Assembly: GCA_020832285.1 (NCBI GenBank) | Contig: JAFIFB010000091.1 | Span: forward strand, 1 to 64,000 | Reading direction: 5' to 3' | DNA length: 64,000 nt | DNA from: Balneolaceae bacterium | GTDB taxonomy: Bacteria; Bacteroidota; Rhodothermia; Balneolales; Balneolaceae | Shown here: piece by piece, positions 27,488 through 37,901 of the stretch | How the letters are laid out: every line of letters starts with the position of its first letter | Position numbering within the stretch: position 1 is the first letter of the stretch | Translations under genes and position numbers: made by a program | Notes under the pieces: model-generated | What the model was told of the DNA's origin: nothing | Seen by the model: only the letters and a program-made list of their open reading frames with translations | Database searches by the model: none

Positions 27488-30400
27488 ATGAGTAAACCAC
27501 TACAATTTTCCGAATATCGGAGTATTGCGGTATTGGCATTTGCCTTTTGTATTCTATTTACCGGATACACAAATGCCCAGGATAAAAACCTGGCTGCTGC
27601 TGAATCGATTGCCCAGGAATGGGTGAATGGAAAAAGTGCACTCCTGTACTTTGCACCAGATGAAGTAGATGATAAAAACCGAGCATCTTTAAATAAAATT
27701 ATATCTCTGGACCTTCAGGATGTAACTATGGAAGAAGCTCTAAATCATATTTCTGAACTGGCAGATATTAATCTTGCTTACAGTAAAAGTATAGGAGAAG
27801 AATACTGGAATCGTTCAGTTTCAGTGAAATTTGAGCGTGCCACAGTACTTGGTGCTTTATATGCTGCTCTTGATGGTACTGATCTTTTACTCACACTCTC
27901 TCATACATCTGGTAATGGACAGCTTGTAGTTGAAAGAGATATATATGCAGAAAAAGAGAATAGTATAGCTAACGAATTAGATTTTTTTGACAGAACAATA
28001 ACAGGTGTTGTTGTTGATCAGGAAACTGGTGAATCTCTTCCGGGAGTGAATGTGGTGGTACGCGGTTCTGCTGATGTAACAGGTTCAACAATCGGAACTA
28101 CAACGGATGCAACAGGAAATTTTTCCGTACGCCTGCCTGATGAACTCGATACAATAGTTTTCTCATATATTGGCTACCAGACAAAAGTGGTAACAATAGG
28201 AGAAGAAACTGAATTATCGATAGAATTAATGTCAGATGTTCAAATGTTAGATGACATTGTTGTTGTTGGTTATGGAAGGCAAGAGAGAATTAATCTTACC
28301 GGAGCTGTAGATCAAGTTACCTCTCAATCACTTGAAAACCGGCCTATTCAAAACCTTACACAAGGCCTTCAGGGTGTGCTTCCGAATGTTAACATCAACA
28401 TGATTGAGGGCAAGCCTATTCATTCACCGGAGATCAATATTCGAGGAGCCACATCGATTGGCCAGGGTGGGAGTGCTTTGGTTTTGATTGATGGAGTGGA
28501 AGGAGATCTCAGCATGCTCAATCCTAATGATATTGAGTCGATATCCGTGTTAAAAGATGCATCAGCATCAGCGGTTTATGGAGCAAGAGGTGCTTTTGGG
28601 GTGGTTCTTATCACAACAAAAAGACCAGAACAAGATCAGCTTTCCGTAACCTATTCAGGTAGTATGAGTGTGAATCAGCCTACAGTAAATCAAAGTCAAT
28701 ATGTAATTGACGGACTGGAATGGGCAAATATGTTTGTAGAATCATTTATGAACTGGGAAGGTACTTTTCCACAGGGTTCAAATAAATCTCTGCCTTTTTC
28801 CCAGGATTATCTGGCCGAGCTTGAAAGGCGTTCTGCAGATCCAAGCCTTCCAAGAACAGTCATCAATGATGATGGCAGCTATTCCTATTATCACAGTACA
28901 GATTGGTTTGGTGAGCTTTTTAAATCAAGTACATTATCGAATGACCATAATTTATCAGTTTCAGGAAGTTCTGAAAGTGTGAATTATTTAATCTCCGGTC
29001 GTGTAAGAAATCAGGAAGGATTGATTCGGTTAAGCCCTGATGATTATCAGATTTTAAATTTACGGGCAAGAGGTTCGGTTGATTTGAACGACTGGCTGCA
29101 GGTAAATAATAATTTCGAGATTTCTAACAGAACCTACTTTAACCCAATGAACTGTTGTGATGCTCAGTATGCCCAGCTGGATATTGCTCTTGAAGGATTT
29201 CCTTTATCACCATTATACAATCCCGATGGTACACTTAGCCACTCTGGTGCTTATGCTTTAGGCGGATATGCAGAAGGTCATAATGGAATCAGTTTTGAAA
29301 GAAGTGTCATTAGGAACACGGTTGGAGCAGAAGCTAATTTACTGGAAGACAGGTTAGGCATCGTTGCAGACTTTACATTCCAGCAAAGGTTAGATGAAAG
29401 AGAACAGAAGCGTGTACCAGTTCCATATAGCCGTGCTGAGGGAGTTATTGAAGAGATCGGATCTGCTACAAATTGGCTTCGGATTGATAATGGTAAAAAC
29501 AATTACCTGGCTACCAATTTCTATGTAGAGTTTCAGGAGAATTTTGCTGAACGGCATAATCTCAGAACGATGGTTGGATTTAACTATGAAGAATCAGTTT
29601 CTACCAATTTAGCTGCAAGGCGAGATGGGTTGATTTTTCCGGGAGCAAGAAACATAAACCTGGCATTGGGCGATGATGTAGACACATCCGGAAGTTACCA
29701 GAAATGGGCAATCATGGGTGGTTTTTACCGTCTGAATTATATTTTTGATGACAGATACTTGTTCGAGTTTACTGGACGATATGACGGATCTTCAAAATTC
29801 CCCGAAAATGAGCAATTTGCATTTTTCCCGTCTGCTTCGATTGGTTGGAGGATTTCTCAAGAGCCATTCTGGAATGTATCAAACAATTTTATTAACCATT
29901 TACAGCTGAGAGCATCTTATGGCTCTATGGGTAATGGTAATATTAACGCTTATGTGTTTAATGAAACCTTTGGTATTAACCGATCAGGCAGAATTCTGGA
30001 TGGAACCCGGCCGCGAATGACAAGCAGCCCAACTGTTTTACCCGATGGACTTACATGGGAAACGGCAACCACTATGAATCTGGGAATCAATATTGAGTTC
30101 CTGAATGGACAACTCGAGTTTACCGGTGATATTTACCAGCGGGAAACAACGGATATGTTCACGATAGCTTTAACACCACCCGCAATATTTGGTGCATCAG
30201 CTCCCAGGGGGAACTATGCAGATTTAAAAACAAATGGATGGGAAATGATCCTGAGATGGAGAGATACATTCAGACTTGCCAACAGGCCGCTGAATTATAA
30301 TGTACAGTTTTCACTTGCGGACCATACAGCTGAAATAACCCGGTATAACAACCCCGATAAATTTCTGAATGATTATTATGAAGGAATGATTGTGGGAGAA

Positions 30401-31159
30401 ATCTGGGGATACGAAACAGAAGGTTTTTTCAGGGATCAGGCAGATATCAATAACCATGCCGATCAAAGCAGATTCAGGTCTACATCTGGAGGGGTAAACC
30501 ACCCTGGTGATATCAAATTCAGAGACCTTAATGGTGATGGTGTAATCAGCCCCGGAGACAATACTCTGAATAATCCCGGCGACAGAAGAGTGATCGGAAA
30601 CACCACTCCAAGATATACTTTTGGTGTAAACCTCGGCGCTGAATACAGCAGCTTTTTCTTCTCAGCATTCTTCCAGGGTGTAGGAAAAAGAGATTGGTAT
30701 CCATCCAATGAAGCCAACTTTTGGGGACAGTACAACCGTCCATACAATCACATCCCAAATTGGCATATGAATGATGGAATTATCTGGTCAGAAGAAAATC
30801 CCGACTCATTTTTTCCAAGATACGTATCCAGGCTTGCATCTGCCGGAGATGGTACGCTTCGCCAGGCACAAACTGGTTATTTGATGAATGCAGCCTATGT
30901 CAGGTTAAAAAACTTTCAATTGGGATATAACTTACCTCCAAATGTAGTTTCAAATCTTGGTATGAGAGCAGCCAGAGTTTATTTCTCAGGTGAAAACCTT
31001 TGGTCATGGTCTCCAATGTACCGAACAGCTGATCATCTTGATATTGAAAATCAAATTGCTCAATCAGATGAAATTGCACGGCCAAACGAAACCGTAAGGC
31101 AAGGATATAACTACCCGATTATGAGAAGTCTCACTGTTGGTGTATCCATTACATTTTAA
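27488..31159 (+). CDS. SusC/RagA TonB-dependent outer-membrane transporter with STN domain
   Basis: 1223 residues. A signal peptide (AVLAFAFCILFTGYTNAQ) is followed by an STN signalling domain (about 75-150, LDLQDVTMEEALNHISELAD), a carboxypeptidase-regulatory-like domain (GVVVDQETGESLPGVNVVV), the linker with TonB-box-like DDIVVVGYGRQ, the plug (INIRGATSIGQGGSALVLID, SISVLKDASASAVYGARGA) and a 22-strand barrel ending in an aromatic residue (SLTVGVSITF). It imports a large substrate across the outer membrane using TonB energy, with SusD as lid. The STN domain ties it to the FecR/FecI pair. The adjacent enzymes suggest a phospho- or sulfo-ester cargo. Confidence 0.96.
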   Translation: MSKPLQFSEYRSIAVLAFAFCILFTGYTNAQDKNLAAAESIAQEWVNGKSALLYFAPDEVDDKNRASLNKIISLDLQDVTMEEALNHISELADINLAYSKSIGEEYWNRSVSVKFERATVLGALYAALDGTDLLLTLSHTSGNGQLVVERDIYAEKENSIANELDFFDRTITGVVVDQETGESLPGVNVVVRGSADVTGSTIGTTTDATGNFSVRLPDELDTIVFSYIGYQTKVVTIGEETELSIELMSDVQMLDDIVVVGYGRQERINLTGAVDQVTSQSLENRPIQNLTQGLQGVLPNVNINMIEGKPIHSPEINIRGATSIGQGGSALVLIDGVEGDLSMLNPNDIESISVLKDASASAVYGARGAFGVVLITTKRPEQDQLSVTYSGSMSVNQPTVNQSQYVIDGLEWANMFVESFMNWEGTFPQGSNKSLPFSQDYLAELERRSADPSLPRTVINDDGSYSYYHSTDWFGELFKSSTLSNDHNLSVSGSSESVNYLISGRVRNQEGLIRLSPDDYQILNLRARGSVDLNDWLQVNNNFEISNRTYFNPMNCCDAQYAQLDIALEGFPLSPLYNPDGTLSHSGAYALGGYAEGHNGISFERSVIRNTVGAEANLLEDRLGIVADFTFQQRLDEREQKRVPVPYSRAEGVIEEIGSATNWLRIDNGKNNYLATNFYVEFQENFAERHNLRTMVGFNYEESVSTNLAARRDGLIFPGARNINLALGDDVDTSGSYQKWAIMGGFYRLNYIFDDRYLFEFTGRYDGSSKFPENEQFAFFPSASIGWRISQEPFWNVSNNFINHLQLRASYGSMGNGNINAYVFNETFGINRSGRILDGTRPRMTSSPTVLPDGLTWETATTMNLGINIEFLNGQLEFTGDIYQRETTDMFTIALTPPAIFGASAPRGNYADLKTNGWEMILRWRDTFRLANRPLNYNVQFSLADHTAEITRYNNPDKFLNDYYEGMIVGEIWGYETEGFFRDQADINNHADQSRFRSTSGGVNHPGDIKFRDLNGDGVISPGDNTLNNPGDRRVIGNTTPRYTFGVNLGAEYSSFFFSAFFQGVGKRDWYPSNEANFWGQYNRPYNHIPNWHMNDGIIWSEENPDSFFPRYVSRLASAGDGTLRQAQTGYLMNAAYVRLKNFQLGYNLPPNVVSNLGMRAARVYFSGENLWSWSPMYRTADHLDIENQIAQSDEIARPNETVRQGYNYPIMRSLTVGVSITF

Positions 31160-31173
31160 AGGAAATTATAAAA

Positions 31174-32961
31174 ATGACAACTATGAAAAGTTTGAAGATT
31201 TCAAAATATTTAATTTTGTCTGTTCTTGTGGTTGGATTTACTATCGCTTGTGATTTGGTAGAACAACCTCAGGATGTGGCATCTTATGGGGATGTCTTTA
31301 ATGATGAAGCAGGACTGAGATTGTATACAAACTCACTATACAATATACTGCCAAGTGCAAATAACATCACACAAGGTGATGCCATGTCAGATTATGGTGC
31401 CCGGCGTGATGTTCCTCTTTTTCTCAGAGAAGGTGCTTATGGTCCGGGAACAACCAGTGGATGGAGCTGGGGGCAATTAAGGAATGTGAATTATTTCCTT
31501 GATAATAATACAAATACGGATATACCCGCATCTGTAAGAAATCACCATAATGGGATTGCCCGTTTTTTCAGGGCAATGTTTTACTTTGATAAAGTACAAC
31601 GTTATGGAGATGTACCCTGGATTGATACCGCATTGGATATTGACGATCCAAAGCTGTTTGACGGCAGAGATTCCCGTGAATTGGTTATGGATAATGTTCT
31701 GGCTGACCTCAATTTTGCAATTGAAAATCTAAACCCTGGTGTAAATCAGTCCAGAACTCTTATTACAAGGGATGTAGCTCTTGCTTTGAAGTCGCGAATT
31801 GCCCTGTTCGAAGGTACATTCAGAAAATATCATGCAGATGGACCTGCCCAAGGCTTGGGGAATACAGCCAATGACTGGTTAAATGAGGCGGTAAGTGCTT
31901 CACAGGAATTGATTCAGAGCGGCCGATACAGTGTATATACAGGATCCGGAGAAAACTCCTACCAGCAATTATTTAAGACGGATTCACCAAATTCGGCTGA
32001 GGATATTCTTGTAGTTGAGCATGATATTGATTTAGATGTACTGCACTCTGCAAACTGGTGGTATACCAGTTCTACATTTGGAGTACGGCTTAGTTTTATC
32101 CGGCCATTTATCAATACCTACTTGAATATTGATGGAACTCCTTTTACTAACAGGCCAGGGTACGAAACCATGGTATTTACCGAAGAGGTTAAAGACAGGG
32201 ATCTGCGATTGCAGCAAACCATCAGAACTCCCGGATACACCCGAATTGATGGAGGGCAGATTGTTCAAACTCCTCCTGCATTTTCATATGTATATACAGG
32301 CTATCATCCGCATAAATGGACACTGGATGATGTCTTCTTTGATGGTTGGACCAATAACACAAACTCTGTGGTTATTTTCAGATATGCCGAAATTCTGCTG
32401 AATTATGCTGAAGCTAAAGCTGAACTTGGCACTTTAACCAATTCAGACTGGCAGCAAACCATCGGAGCATTGAGAAGCCGTGCTGGTATAACAGGCGGAA
32501 CAGACACTCTCCCTACAACAGTAGATCCGTATCTTCAGACAACCTACTTTCCGGACATTTCAGATCCTGTGATTCTTGAAGTTCGAAGAGAAAGAGGAAT
32601 TGAACTTGCACTTGAAGGCCATCGGTTTTCCGATATTCTGAGATGGAAAAAAGGTGAATTGATGGAAATGGATTGGACAGGAATGTACTTGCCAGGAATT
32701 AACCAATACTATGATTTAAACGAAGATGGTACTCCAGATGTATATTTTTATGATGTGGCACCACCATCGGATCAACGTACGTCAGGTGTTATTTACATTG
32801 ATGTAACTGGTTCTGACTTCAGGGTTACCGGCGGCACAAGCGGAGAGCTTCTCTGGCGGCAGGATATTCCAAAAGACTGGGAAGAGAAAAAGTACCTCTA
32901 CCCTATTCCGGAATCAGACATACAGACGAATCCAAACCTCGGGCAGAATCCGGGTTGGTAA
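31174..32961 (+). CDS. SusD/RagB nutrient-binding outer-membrane lipoprotein
   Basis: 595 residues with a lipoprotein signal (ILSVLVVGFTIAC, Cys26). SusD-like TPR helices appear: RFFRAMFYFDKVQRYGDVPW, ALALKSRIALFEGTFRKYH, and the C-terminal RagB signature YAEILLNYAEAKAELG with RRERGIELALEGHRFSDILRW. It caps the SusC barrel and captures substrate. It starts 14 bases after susC, so the two are co-translated, and an intrinsic terminator follows. Its ligand cannot be read from sequence. Confidence 0.96.
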   Translation: MTTMKSLKISKYLILSVLVVGFTIACDLVEQPQDVASYGDVFNDEAGLRLYTNSLYNILPSANNITQGDAMSDYGARRDVPLFLREGAYGPGTTSGWSWGQLRNVNYFLDNNTNTDIPASVRNHHNGIARFFRAMFYFDKVQRYGDVPWIDTALDIDDPKLFDGRDSRELVMDNVLADLNFAIENLNPGVNQSRTLITRDVALALKSRIALFEGTFRKYHADGPAQGLGNTANDWLNEAVSASQELIQSGRYSVYTGSGENSYQQLFKTDSPNSAEDILVVEHDIDLDVLHSANWWYTSSTFGVRLSFIRPFINTYLNIDGTPFTNRPGYETMVFTEEVKDRDLRLQQTIRTPGYTRIDGGQIVQTPPAFSYVYTGYHPHKWTLDDVFFDGWTNNTNSVVIFRYAEILLNYAEAKAELGTLTNSDWQQTIGALRSRAGITGGTDTLPTTVDPYLQTTYFPDISDPVILEVRRERGIELALEGHRFSDILRWKKGELMEMDWTGMYLPGINQYYDLNEDGTPDVYFYDVAPPSDQRTSGVIYIDVTGSDFRVTGGTSGELLWRQDIPKDWEEKKYLYPIPESDIQTNPNLGQNPGW

Positions 32962-32996
32962 AGAATAAATGAGGCTAAATTACTCAAATCTTTTAA

Positions 32997-33030
32997 ACAA
33001 GGGGCTCTATGTATAGCCCCTTGTTTTTTA
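32997..33030 (+). terminator. Intrinsic terminator after susD
   Basis: ACAAGGGGCT (32,997-33,006) pairs perfectly with AGCCCCTTGT (33,015-33,024) around an 8-base loop and is followed by six T. It separates the susCD transcript from the downstream hydrolase genes, which therefore need either read-through or their own promoter. Confidence 0.93.
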
Positions 33031-33095
33031 TTAAATATGCAATCATTCTCTATATTTTTTTTGGGAATGTTCTCAATTAAGAAAATTCTTGAAAT

Positions 33096-34466
33096 ATGAA
33101 ATTTATAAGAATACTCATTTGTACCTCATTATTTATATATGCAGGTTTTCTGAACGCAGAAAATTCAGAAACCACGGATAATGAAAATTACGTCATCATT
33201 ATCAGTATTGACGGTTTTCCTGCTGATGCACTCTGGGATGAGCGTGTACCTATTCCCACTATTCGCGATCTGGCGGAAAACGGATCCTGGTCAACTGCCA
33301 TGATACCTTCTACACCAACCGTTACCTGGCCAAATCACCAATCACTGGTTACCGGAGTTCACCCTGGAAAACATGGAGTGCTTACCAACGGAATTTTTGT
33401 TAGACCTGGTCCCGGCGAACCTATCTGGCGCGATAACGACGTGGACCGTGATCAGCTTTCCGACTATCCAACTCTCTACGATGTAGCTTACCATGCAGGC
33501 CTTCGCACGGCCGAAGTAAACTGGCCGGTAACCCGAAGCACAGATACCTTTCATGATACGTTTCCTGATGCCGTAGACCCGGTTACTCACACCAACCCGC
33601 AGCTTCGTTCGGAAATGGTTCAAATGGGACTGCTTGCCGATGAGACCGAATCAGCTTTTCAGGTTGGCGGGGTATCCCGTGACTTTGTACGCACAAAAGT
33701 TGCCACTCATCTGATCCGTTCACGAACTCCCAATCTGCTTCTGTTCCACCTGCTCAATGTAGACAGTTCCCACCATCAGCATGGCAAACAATCTAACCCG
33801 GGCAATACCGCCCTGGCCTATGCCGATGCCAATGTACGCATGATTGTGGATGCGCTTAATGAGACGGGTGTATTGGATCAAACCACCATTTTTATTGTGT
33901 CTGATCACGGATTTATGAATGTAAACCGTAGAATTCAGCCCAATGTTCTTTTAAAACAACACGGACTGCTGCAAACGGATGGTAACGGTACTATTGAAAG
34001 TGGAAGAGTTCAAGTACTTTCTAACGGCGGTACTGCTATGGTCTTTTCTGCCAATCCTGAAACCAGAGAAGAGGACATTCAAAAAGCCCGCTCTTTATTC
34101 GAAGAAATGGAAGGCGTTGATCGAATCCTTGATCCTTCTCAATATGCAGAATTTGGTCTGCCAGATCCGAATGATAATCCAAATATGGGAGATTTGGTTT
34201 TAAATGCTGCTGATGGCTATTCATTCACCAATGGAGCCGGAGGAGATCAGGTAATTGTAGAACTGGACCGAACTGCCGGAACACATGGTTACTTGAATGA
34301 TATTGAAAAGATGAAAACGGTATTTGTGGCTTCCGGCCGTGGTATTCAATCAGGTGTGGAACTTGAGTTAGTGGATAACCGATCCGTTGCTCCCACTGCT
34401 GCACGGCTGCTTAACGTTGAACTGGATCAGGCTGATGGGGAGATTCTGGAAATGATTCTTTACTGA
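33096..34466 (+). CDS. Ectonucleotide pyrophosphatase/phosphodiesterase (NPP) family enzyme
   Basis: 456 residues with a short signal peptide (ILICTSLFIYAGFLNAEN). The alkaline-phosphatase fold shows metal site 1 IISIDGFPADAL (Asp39), then the NPP nucleophile segment PTVTWPNHQSLVTGVHPGKHG with Thr77, and site 2 residues in LLNVDSSHHQHG and FIVSDHGFMNV plus the late AGTHGYLND. NPPs cleave phosphodiesters or pyrophosphates of nucleotides or phospholipid heads, releasing nucleoside or choline phosphates. It should be periplasmic. Three superfamily members in a row (this one, an alkaline phosphatase, a sulfatase) make stepwise ester removal plausible. Confidence 0.9.
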   Translation: MKFIRILICTSLFIYAGFLNAENSETTDNENYVIIISIDGFPADALWDERVPIPTIRDLAENGSWSTAMIPSTPTVTWPNHQSLVTGVHPGKHGVLTNGIFVRPGPGEPIWRDNDVDRDQLSDYPTLYDVAYHAGLRTAEVNWPVTRSTDTFHDTFPDAVDPVTHTNPQLRSEMVQMGLLADETESAFQVGGVSRDFVRTKVATHLIRSRTPNLLLFHLLNVDSSHHQHGKQSNPGNTALAYADANVRMIVDALNETGVLDQTTIFIVSDHGFMNVNRRIQPNVLLKQHGLLQTDGNGTIESGRVQVLSNGGTAMVFSANPETREEDIQKARSLFEEMEGVDRILDPSQYAEFGLPDPNDNPNMGDLVLNAADGYSFTNGAGGDQVIVELDRTAGTHGYLNDIEKMKTVFVASGRGIQSGVELELVDNRSVAPTAARLLNVELDQADGEILEMILY

Positions 34467-34583
34467 TCTAAATTAACCTGTATTATTTACCAGGAAATTT
34501 GGTCGTGGATAGAGCGATAATACCAATTAACTATTTATTGTGAATAATGCAGAGTAAATCTAAATCAATCAATAATAATACCT

Positions 34584-36044
34584 ATGTCTAAACAATCCCG
34601 AAGAGATTTCATCAAAAAAAGTGCATTATCCACCTTTGCCCTGGGCGGGGGTCTGCTTGGCGGGCGCAAAGGAGGTGCATCTTCAAAAACACGGGAAGGA
34701 GAAGCCAAGAACGTCATTTTTCTCGTTTCTGACGGAATGAGTACCGGAACCATGACCATTGCCGACCTGATGAAACAGAGCCAATATGGTCAAAAAACAC
34801 ACTGGATGAACCTCTACGAAAATCCCGACAGGGAATTTCACCGGGGACTCATGGATATGGCAGCACTCGATTCTACTGTAACCGATTCTGCATCGGCAGC
34901 TTCCTCCTGGGGCTGCGGTCACAGAATAAATAATGGGGCAGTAAATGTAGGTCCAGATGGCGAAAATTACCGAACCATTCTGGAAATTTTCAGAGATGCC
35001 GGAAAAGCGACCGGACTTGTAACCACGACACGTATTACCCATGCAACACCTGCTGGTTTCGGTACCAATGCGGCTGCCCGCGGAATGGAAGATGAAATCG
35101 CAGAGCAATACTCAGACCGTGACTACGATCTTTTGATGGGAGGCGGTAATCGTCATTTTGACCCTGATATGCGAGAAGATGGTCAGGACCTCTACCGAAA
35201 AATGGCTGACAAAGGATATTCAATTGCACGTAACAAAACAGAAATGCAGCAGGCTGCCCGTAATAATAAATTACTGGGTATCTACTATGATTCTCACCTG
35301 CCCTATACCGTAGATCATGAAAATATTCCTGAGCTGCGGGAAAATATTCCCACTCTGGCAGAGATGACCAGTGAAGCCTTGGGCCGGCTCGAAAGCAATG
35401 AAAATGGATTTATCCTGCAAATCGAAGGTGGCCGTGTGGATCATGCAGCACATGGCAACTGCCCGTCCGGCCTGGTTTTTGACCAAATTGCTTTTGATGA
35501 TGCAGCAAAAGTAGTAATGGACTACACAGAAAACCGGGATGATACACTGGTGATTCTTACCACCGATCACGGCAATGCCAATCCCGGCCTGAGTGCTCAC
35601 GGTCCCGGTTACAGGGAATCTCCCGGAATGATGGAAACCTTGATGGATTATCGGCGGAGTTTTGAGTGGATGTACAATGAATTGAATTTTGAATGGTCGG
35701 AAGAATCACCCCATAATAATGTTTCTGTCGACCGTGTCCGGGAGGTGATTGAATACGCTGCTCAAACAGAGATCACCCAAAATCAGGCTGAAAAAATTCA
35801 TACCGCCTTCCGGGGCGAGTTCAGGGCACCGTATGGACAACGAGCAGGAACTGGTGCCGTCATGTCTGGCGTACAGGCCAACTACAATGGTATTTATTTT
35901 ATCAGTACAAGCCATACGGCCGACTATGTGGAGATCGCGGCATGGGGTCCGGGCAGCGACCAGATCCCTCCATTGGTGCGAAACACCGCTTTGTTTGATC
36001 TCATGGTCGATACAGCCGGTGTACGGGCATACGCAGAAGGGTAG
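34584..36044 (+). CDS. Alkaline phosphatase (PhoA family), Tat-exported
   Basis: 486 residues. The N-terminus SRRDFIKKSALSTFALGGG is a twin-arginine signal. Catalytic features are NVIFLVSDGMS (Asp50, metal), DSTVTDSASAAS (Ser102 nucleophile after Asp101), EGGRVDHAAHGN and TTDHGNANPG for zinc, and a late HTADYVEIAAWGPGSDQIP with a His ligand. It should hydrolyse phosphomonoesters in the periplasm. Tat export implies cofactor loading and folding in the cytoplasm. It follows the NPP gene by 117 bases on the same strand. Confidence 0.93.
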   Translation: MSKQSRRDFIKKSALSTFALGGGLLGGRKGGASSKTREGEAKNVIFLVSDGMSTGTMTIADLMKQSQYGQKTHWMNLYENPDREFHRGLMDMAALDSTVTDSASAASSWGCGHRINNGAVNVGPDGENYRTILEIFRDAGKATGLVTTTRITHATPAGFGTNAAARGMEDEIAEQYSDRDYDLLMGGGNRHFDPDMREDGQDLYRKMADKGYSIARNKTEMQQAARNNKLLGIYYDSHLPYTVDHENIPELRENIPTLAEMTSEALGRLESNENGFILQIEGGRVDHAAHGNCPSGLVFDQIAFDDAAKVVMDYTENRDDTLVILTTDHGNANPGLSAHGPGYRESPGMMETLMDYRRSFEWMYNELNFEWSEESPHNNVSVDRVREVIEYAAQTEITQNQAEKIHTAFRGEFRAPYGQRAGTGAVMSGVQANYNGIYFISTSHTADYVEIAAWGPGSDQIPPLVRNTALFDLMVDTAGVRAYAEG

Positions 36045-36208
36045 CCAGCAGATTCCATCAGAAACAGCAATTATGTCAATCTGAACTCATTACTTTATCA
36101 CTTGAATGGGTTCAGGTTTTTAATTTTATTTTCGATTGATTTGCTTCTAACCCGTAAATCATCTTTTTTGCTGTCTGAACATCACAAAAGCAGCCGAAAT
36201 GGTACTAC

Positions 36209-37783
36209 ATGGAACATAAAAAAAATGAGAGAATCTTTATTTATCGGGCTTTTCTGAACAAAATTATAGCAGGATTGGCAATTTTAGTTTTCGTCAGCGG
36301 ATGCAACGCAGAAACCGAAACCAACACCGATGTAATATCCTGCCAGGATGGACAGATGAACATTGTTCTCTACGTGAGTGATGATCACAGCCAGGATACC
36401 GGCGCGTATGGAAATCCTGTAATTCAGACTCCCAGCCTCGATGCACTTGCCAACGAGGGGGTGCTGTTTACCCATGCATTTGCCACAACGGCGAGCTGCA
36501 GCGCCAGCCGCTCTGTTATATTGTCCGGCTTGCAAAACCACCGGACTGGGCAGTATGGCCATGAACATGACTACTCACATTTCTACTCATTTGATCACAT
36601 CAGAAGTGTATCCAATCTGCTTTCCGAAGTTGGATACCGAACCGCCCGATCAGGGAAATATCATGTTGCTCCCGAAGAAGTTTACCTGTTTGACGAAGCT
36701 CTGCCGGGGAGCCAGCGGAATCCGGTTGAGCTGGCTGAAGGAGCCAGGGATTTTATATCGGCCGGAAGCGATCAGCCCTTCTTTCTGTTGATGGCCACAT
36801 CCGATCCGCACCGGGGCGGCGGACGAGCAGAGGAACTGCCCTATGAGCCGGACCGATTCGGCAATACTCCCGGCGGCCATGAAGGTGTGGATGAAGTTGA
36901 GTACAATCCGGCGGATGTGATTGTGCCGGAATGGCTGCCCGATAACGAAGCCACCCGTCAGGAATTAGCCCAGTACTATCAGTCGGTTTCGAGGCTGGAC
37001 CAGGGTTTTGGGAGGCTCATTGATATTCTGAAAGCGTCCGGCCAATACGATAACACGGTTATTATTTACATGTCCGATCACGGAATGGCTTTTCCCGGAG
37101 CAAAAACCACTGTGTATGAACCTGGTTTGTTATCTCCGCTTATTGTACGCGATCCATGTATCGAAGCGCAGGGACATGAAAACAATGCACTGGTAAGCTG
37201 GACAGACATTACCCCTACTATTCTCGACTATGCCGGAGCGGAAGAACCCACCTACTCCCGTCATATCGGGCAGGCTGTTATTCGCGATCAGTTTCCCGAA
37301 ACGCACGGACTGCACGGCCGTTCATTCAGACCCATACTGGAAGAGACCCACCCGGAAGGATGGGATCGGGTCTACGCATCCCACACATTTCACGAAATTC
37401 ACATGTACTATCCAATGCGTGTCGTTCGGGACCGGGATTATAAACTGATCTGGAATAAAGCTTACGGCCTTCCCTATCCGAATGCTTCGGATTTGCAGAC
37501 CTCATTCACCTGGCAGTATATGCTCGAACAGGGTCCTGATTCGATGTTCGGAGTCCGTACCGTTCGCGATTATATCCATCGCCCCGAGTTTGAACTTTTC
37601 GATATGAGGGAAGATCCCTTCGAATCCAACAACCTTGCCGAAGATCCTGACTATGAAGAGGTACTGGAGGAGTATATCTCTGAACTCAGGGAGTTTCAGC
37701 GGAAAACATCAGACCCCTGGTACATCCACTGGGTATATCGGGACGAAACTCCGGTGGTGTACGAAGATGTGGAAGAGTTTTAA
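36209..37783 (+). CDS. Sulfatase (type I, formylglycine), lipoprotein
   Basis: 524 residues with lipoprotein signal AGLAILVFVSGC (Cys32). Sulfatase domain: IVLYVSDDHSQDTGAYG (metal Asp residues), the maturation motif CSASR (97-101) within ASCSASRSVILSG, where Cys97 would become formylglycine, SGKYHVAPEE, and MSDHGMAFPGAKTTVYE for the second metal site. The C-terminal subdomain includes ELFDMREDPFESNNLAEDP, common to the arylsulfatase/heparan sulfatase type. It would remove sulfate from a glycan or small ester, at the periplasmic face of a membrane. The anaerobic or FGE maturase is not encoded in the window. Confidence 0.92.
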   Translation: MEHKKNERIFIYRAFLNKIIAGLAILVFVSGCNAETETNTDVISCQDGQMNIVLYVSDDHSQDTGAYGNPVIQTPSLDALANEGVLFTHAFATTASCSASRSVILSGLQNHRTGQYGHEHDYSHFYSFDHIRSVSNLLSEVGYRTARSGKYHVAPEEVYLFDEALPGSQRNPVELAEGARDFISAGSDQPFFLLMATSDPHRGGGRAEELPYEPDRFGNTPGGHEGVDEVEYNPADVIVPEWLPDNEATRQELAQYYQSVSRLDQGFGRLIDILKASGQYDNTVIIYMSDHGMAFPGAKTTVYEPGLLSPLIVRDPCIEAQGHENNALVSWTDITPTILDYAGAEEPTYSRHIGQAVIRDQFPETHGLHGRSFRPILEETHPEGWDRVYASHTFHEIHMYYPMRVVRDRDYKLIWNKAYGLPYPNASDLQTSFTWQYMLEQGPDSMFGVRTVRDYIHRPEFELFDMREDPFESNNLAEDPDYEEVLEEYISELREFQRKTSDPWYIHWVYRDETPVVYEDVEEF

Positions 37784-37901
37784 ACAGTGTCTAAATGAAC
37801 TTCTTGTCACGTTGAGCGCATCGAAATGTAGTCGTAATGTTACTCGATAATTTTAACAGTTAATCAGATTAAATAACCTTTTAAATCATTTAAAAACGAT
37901 C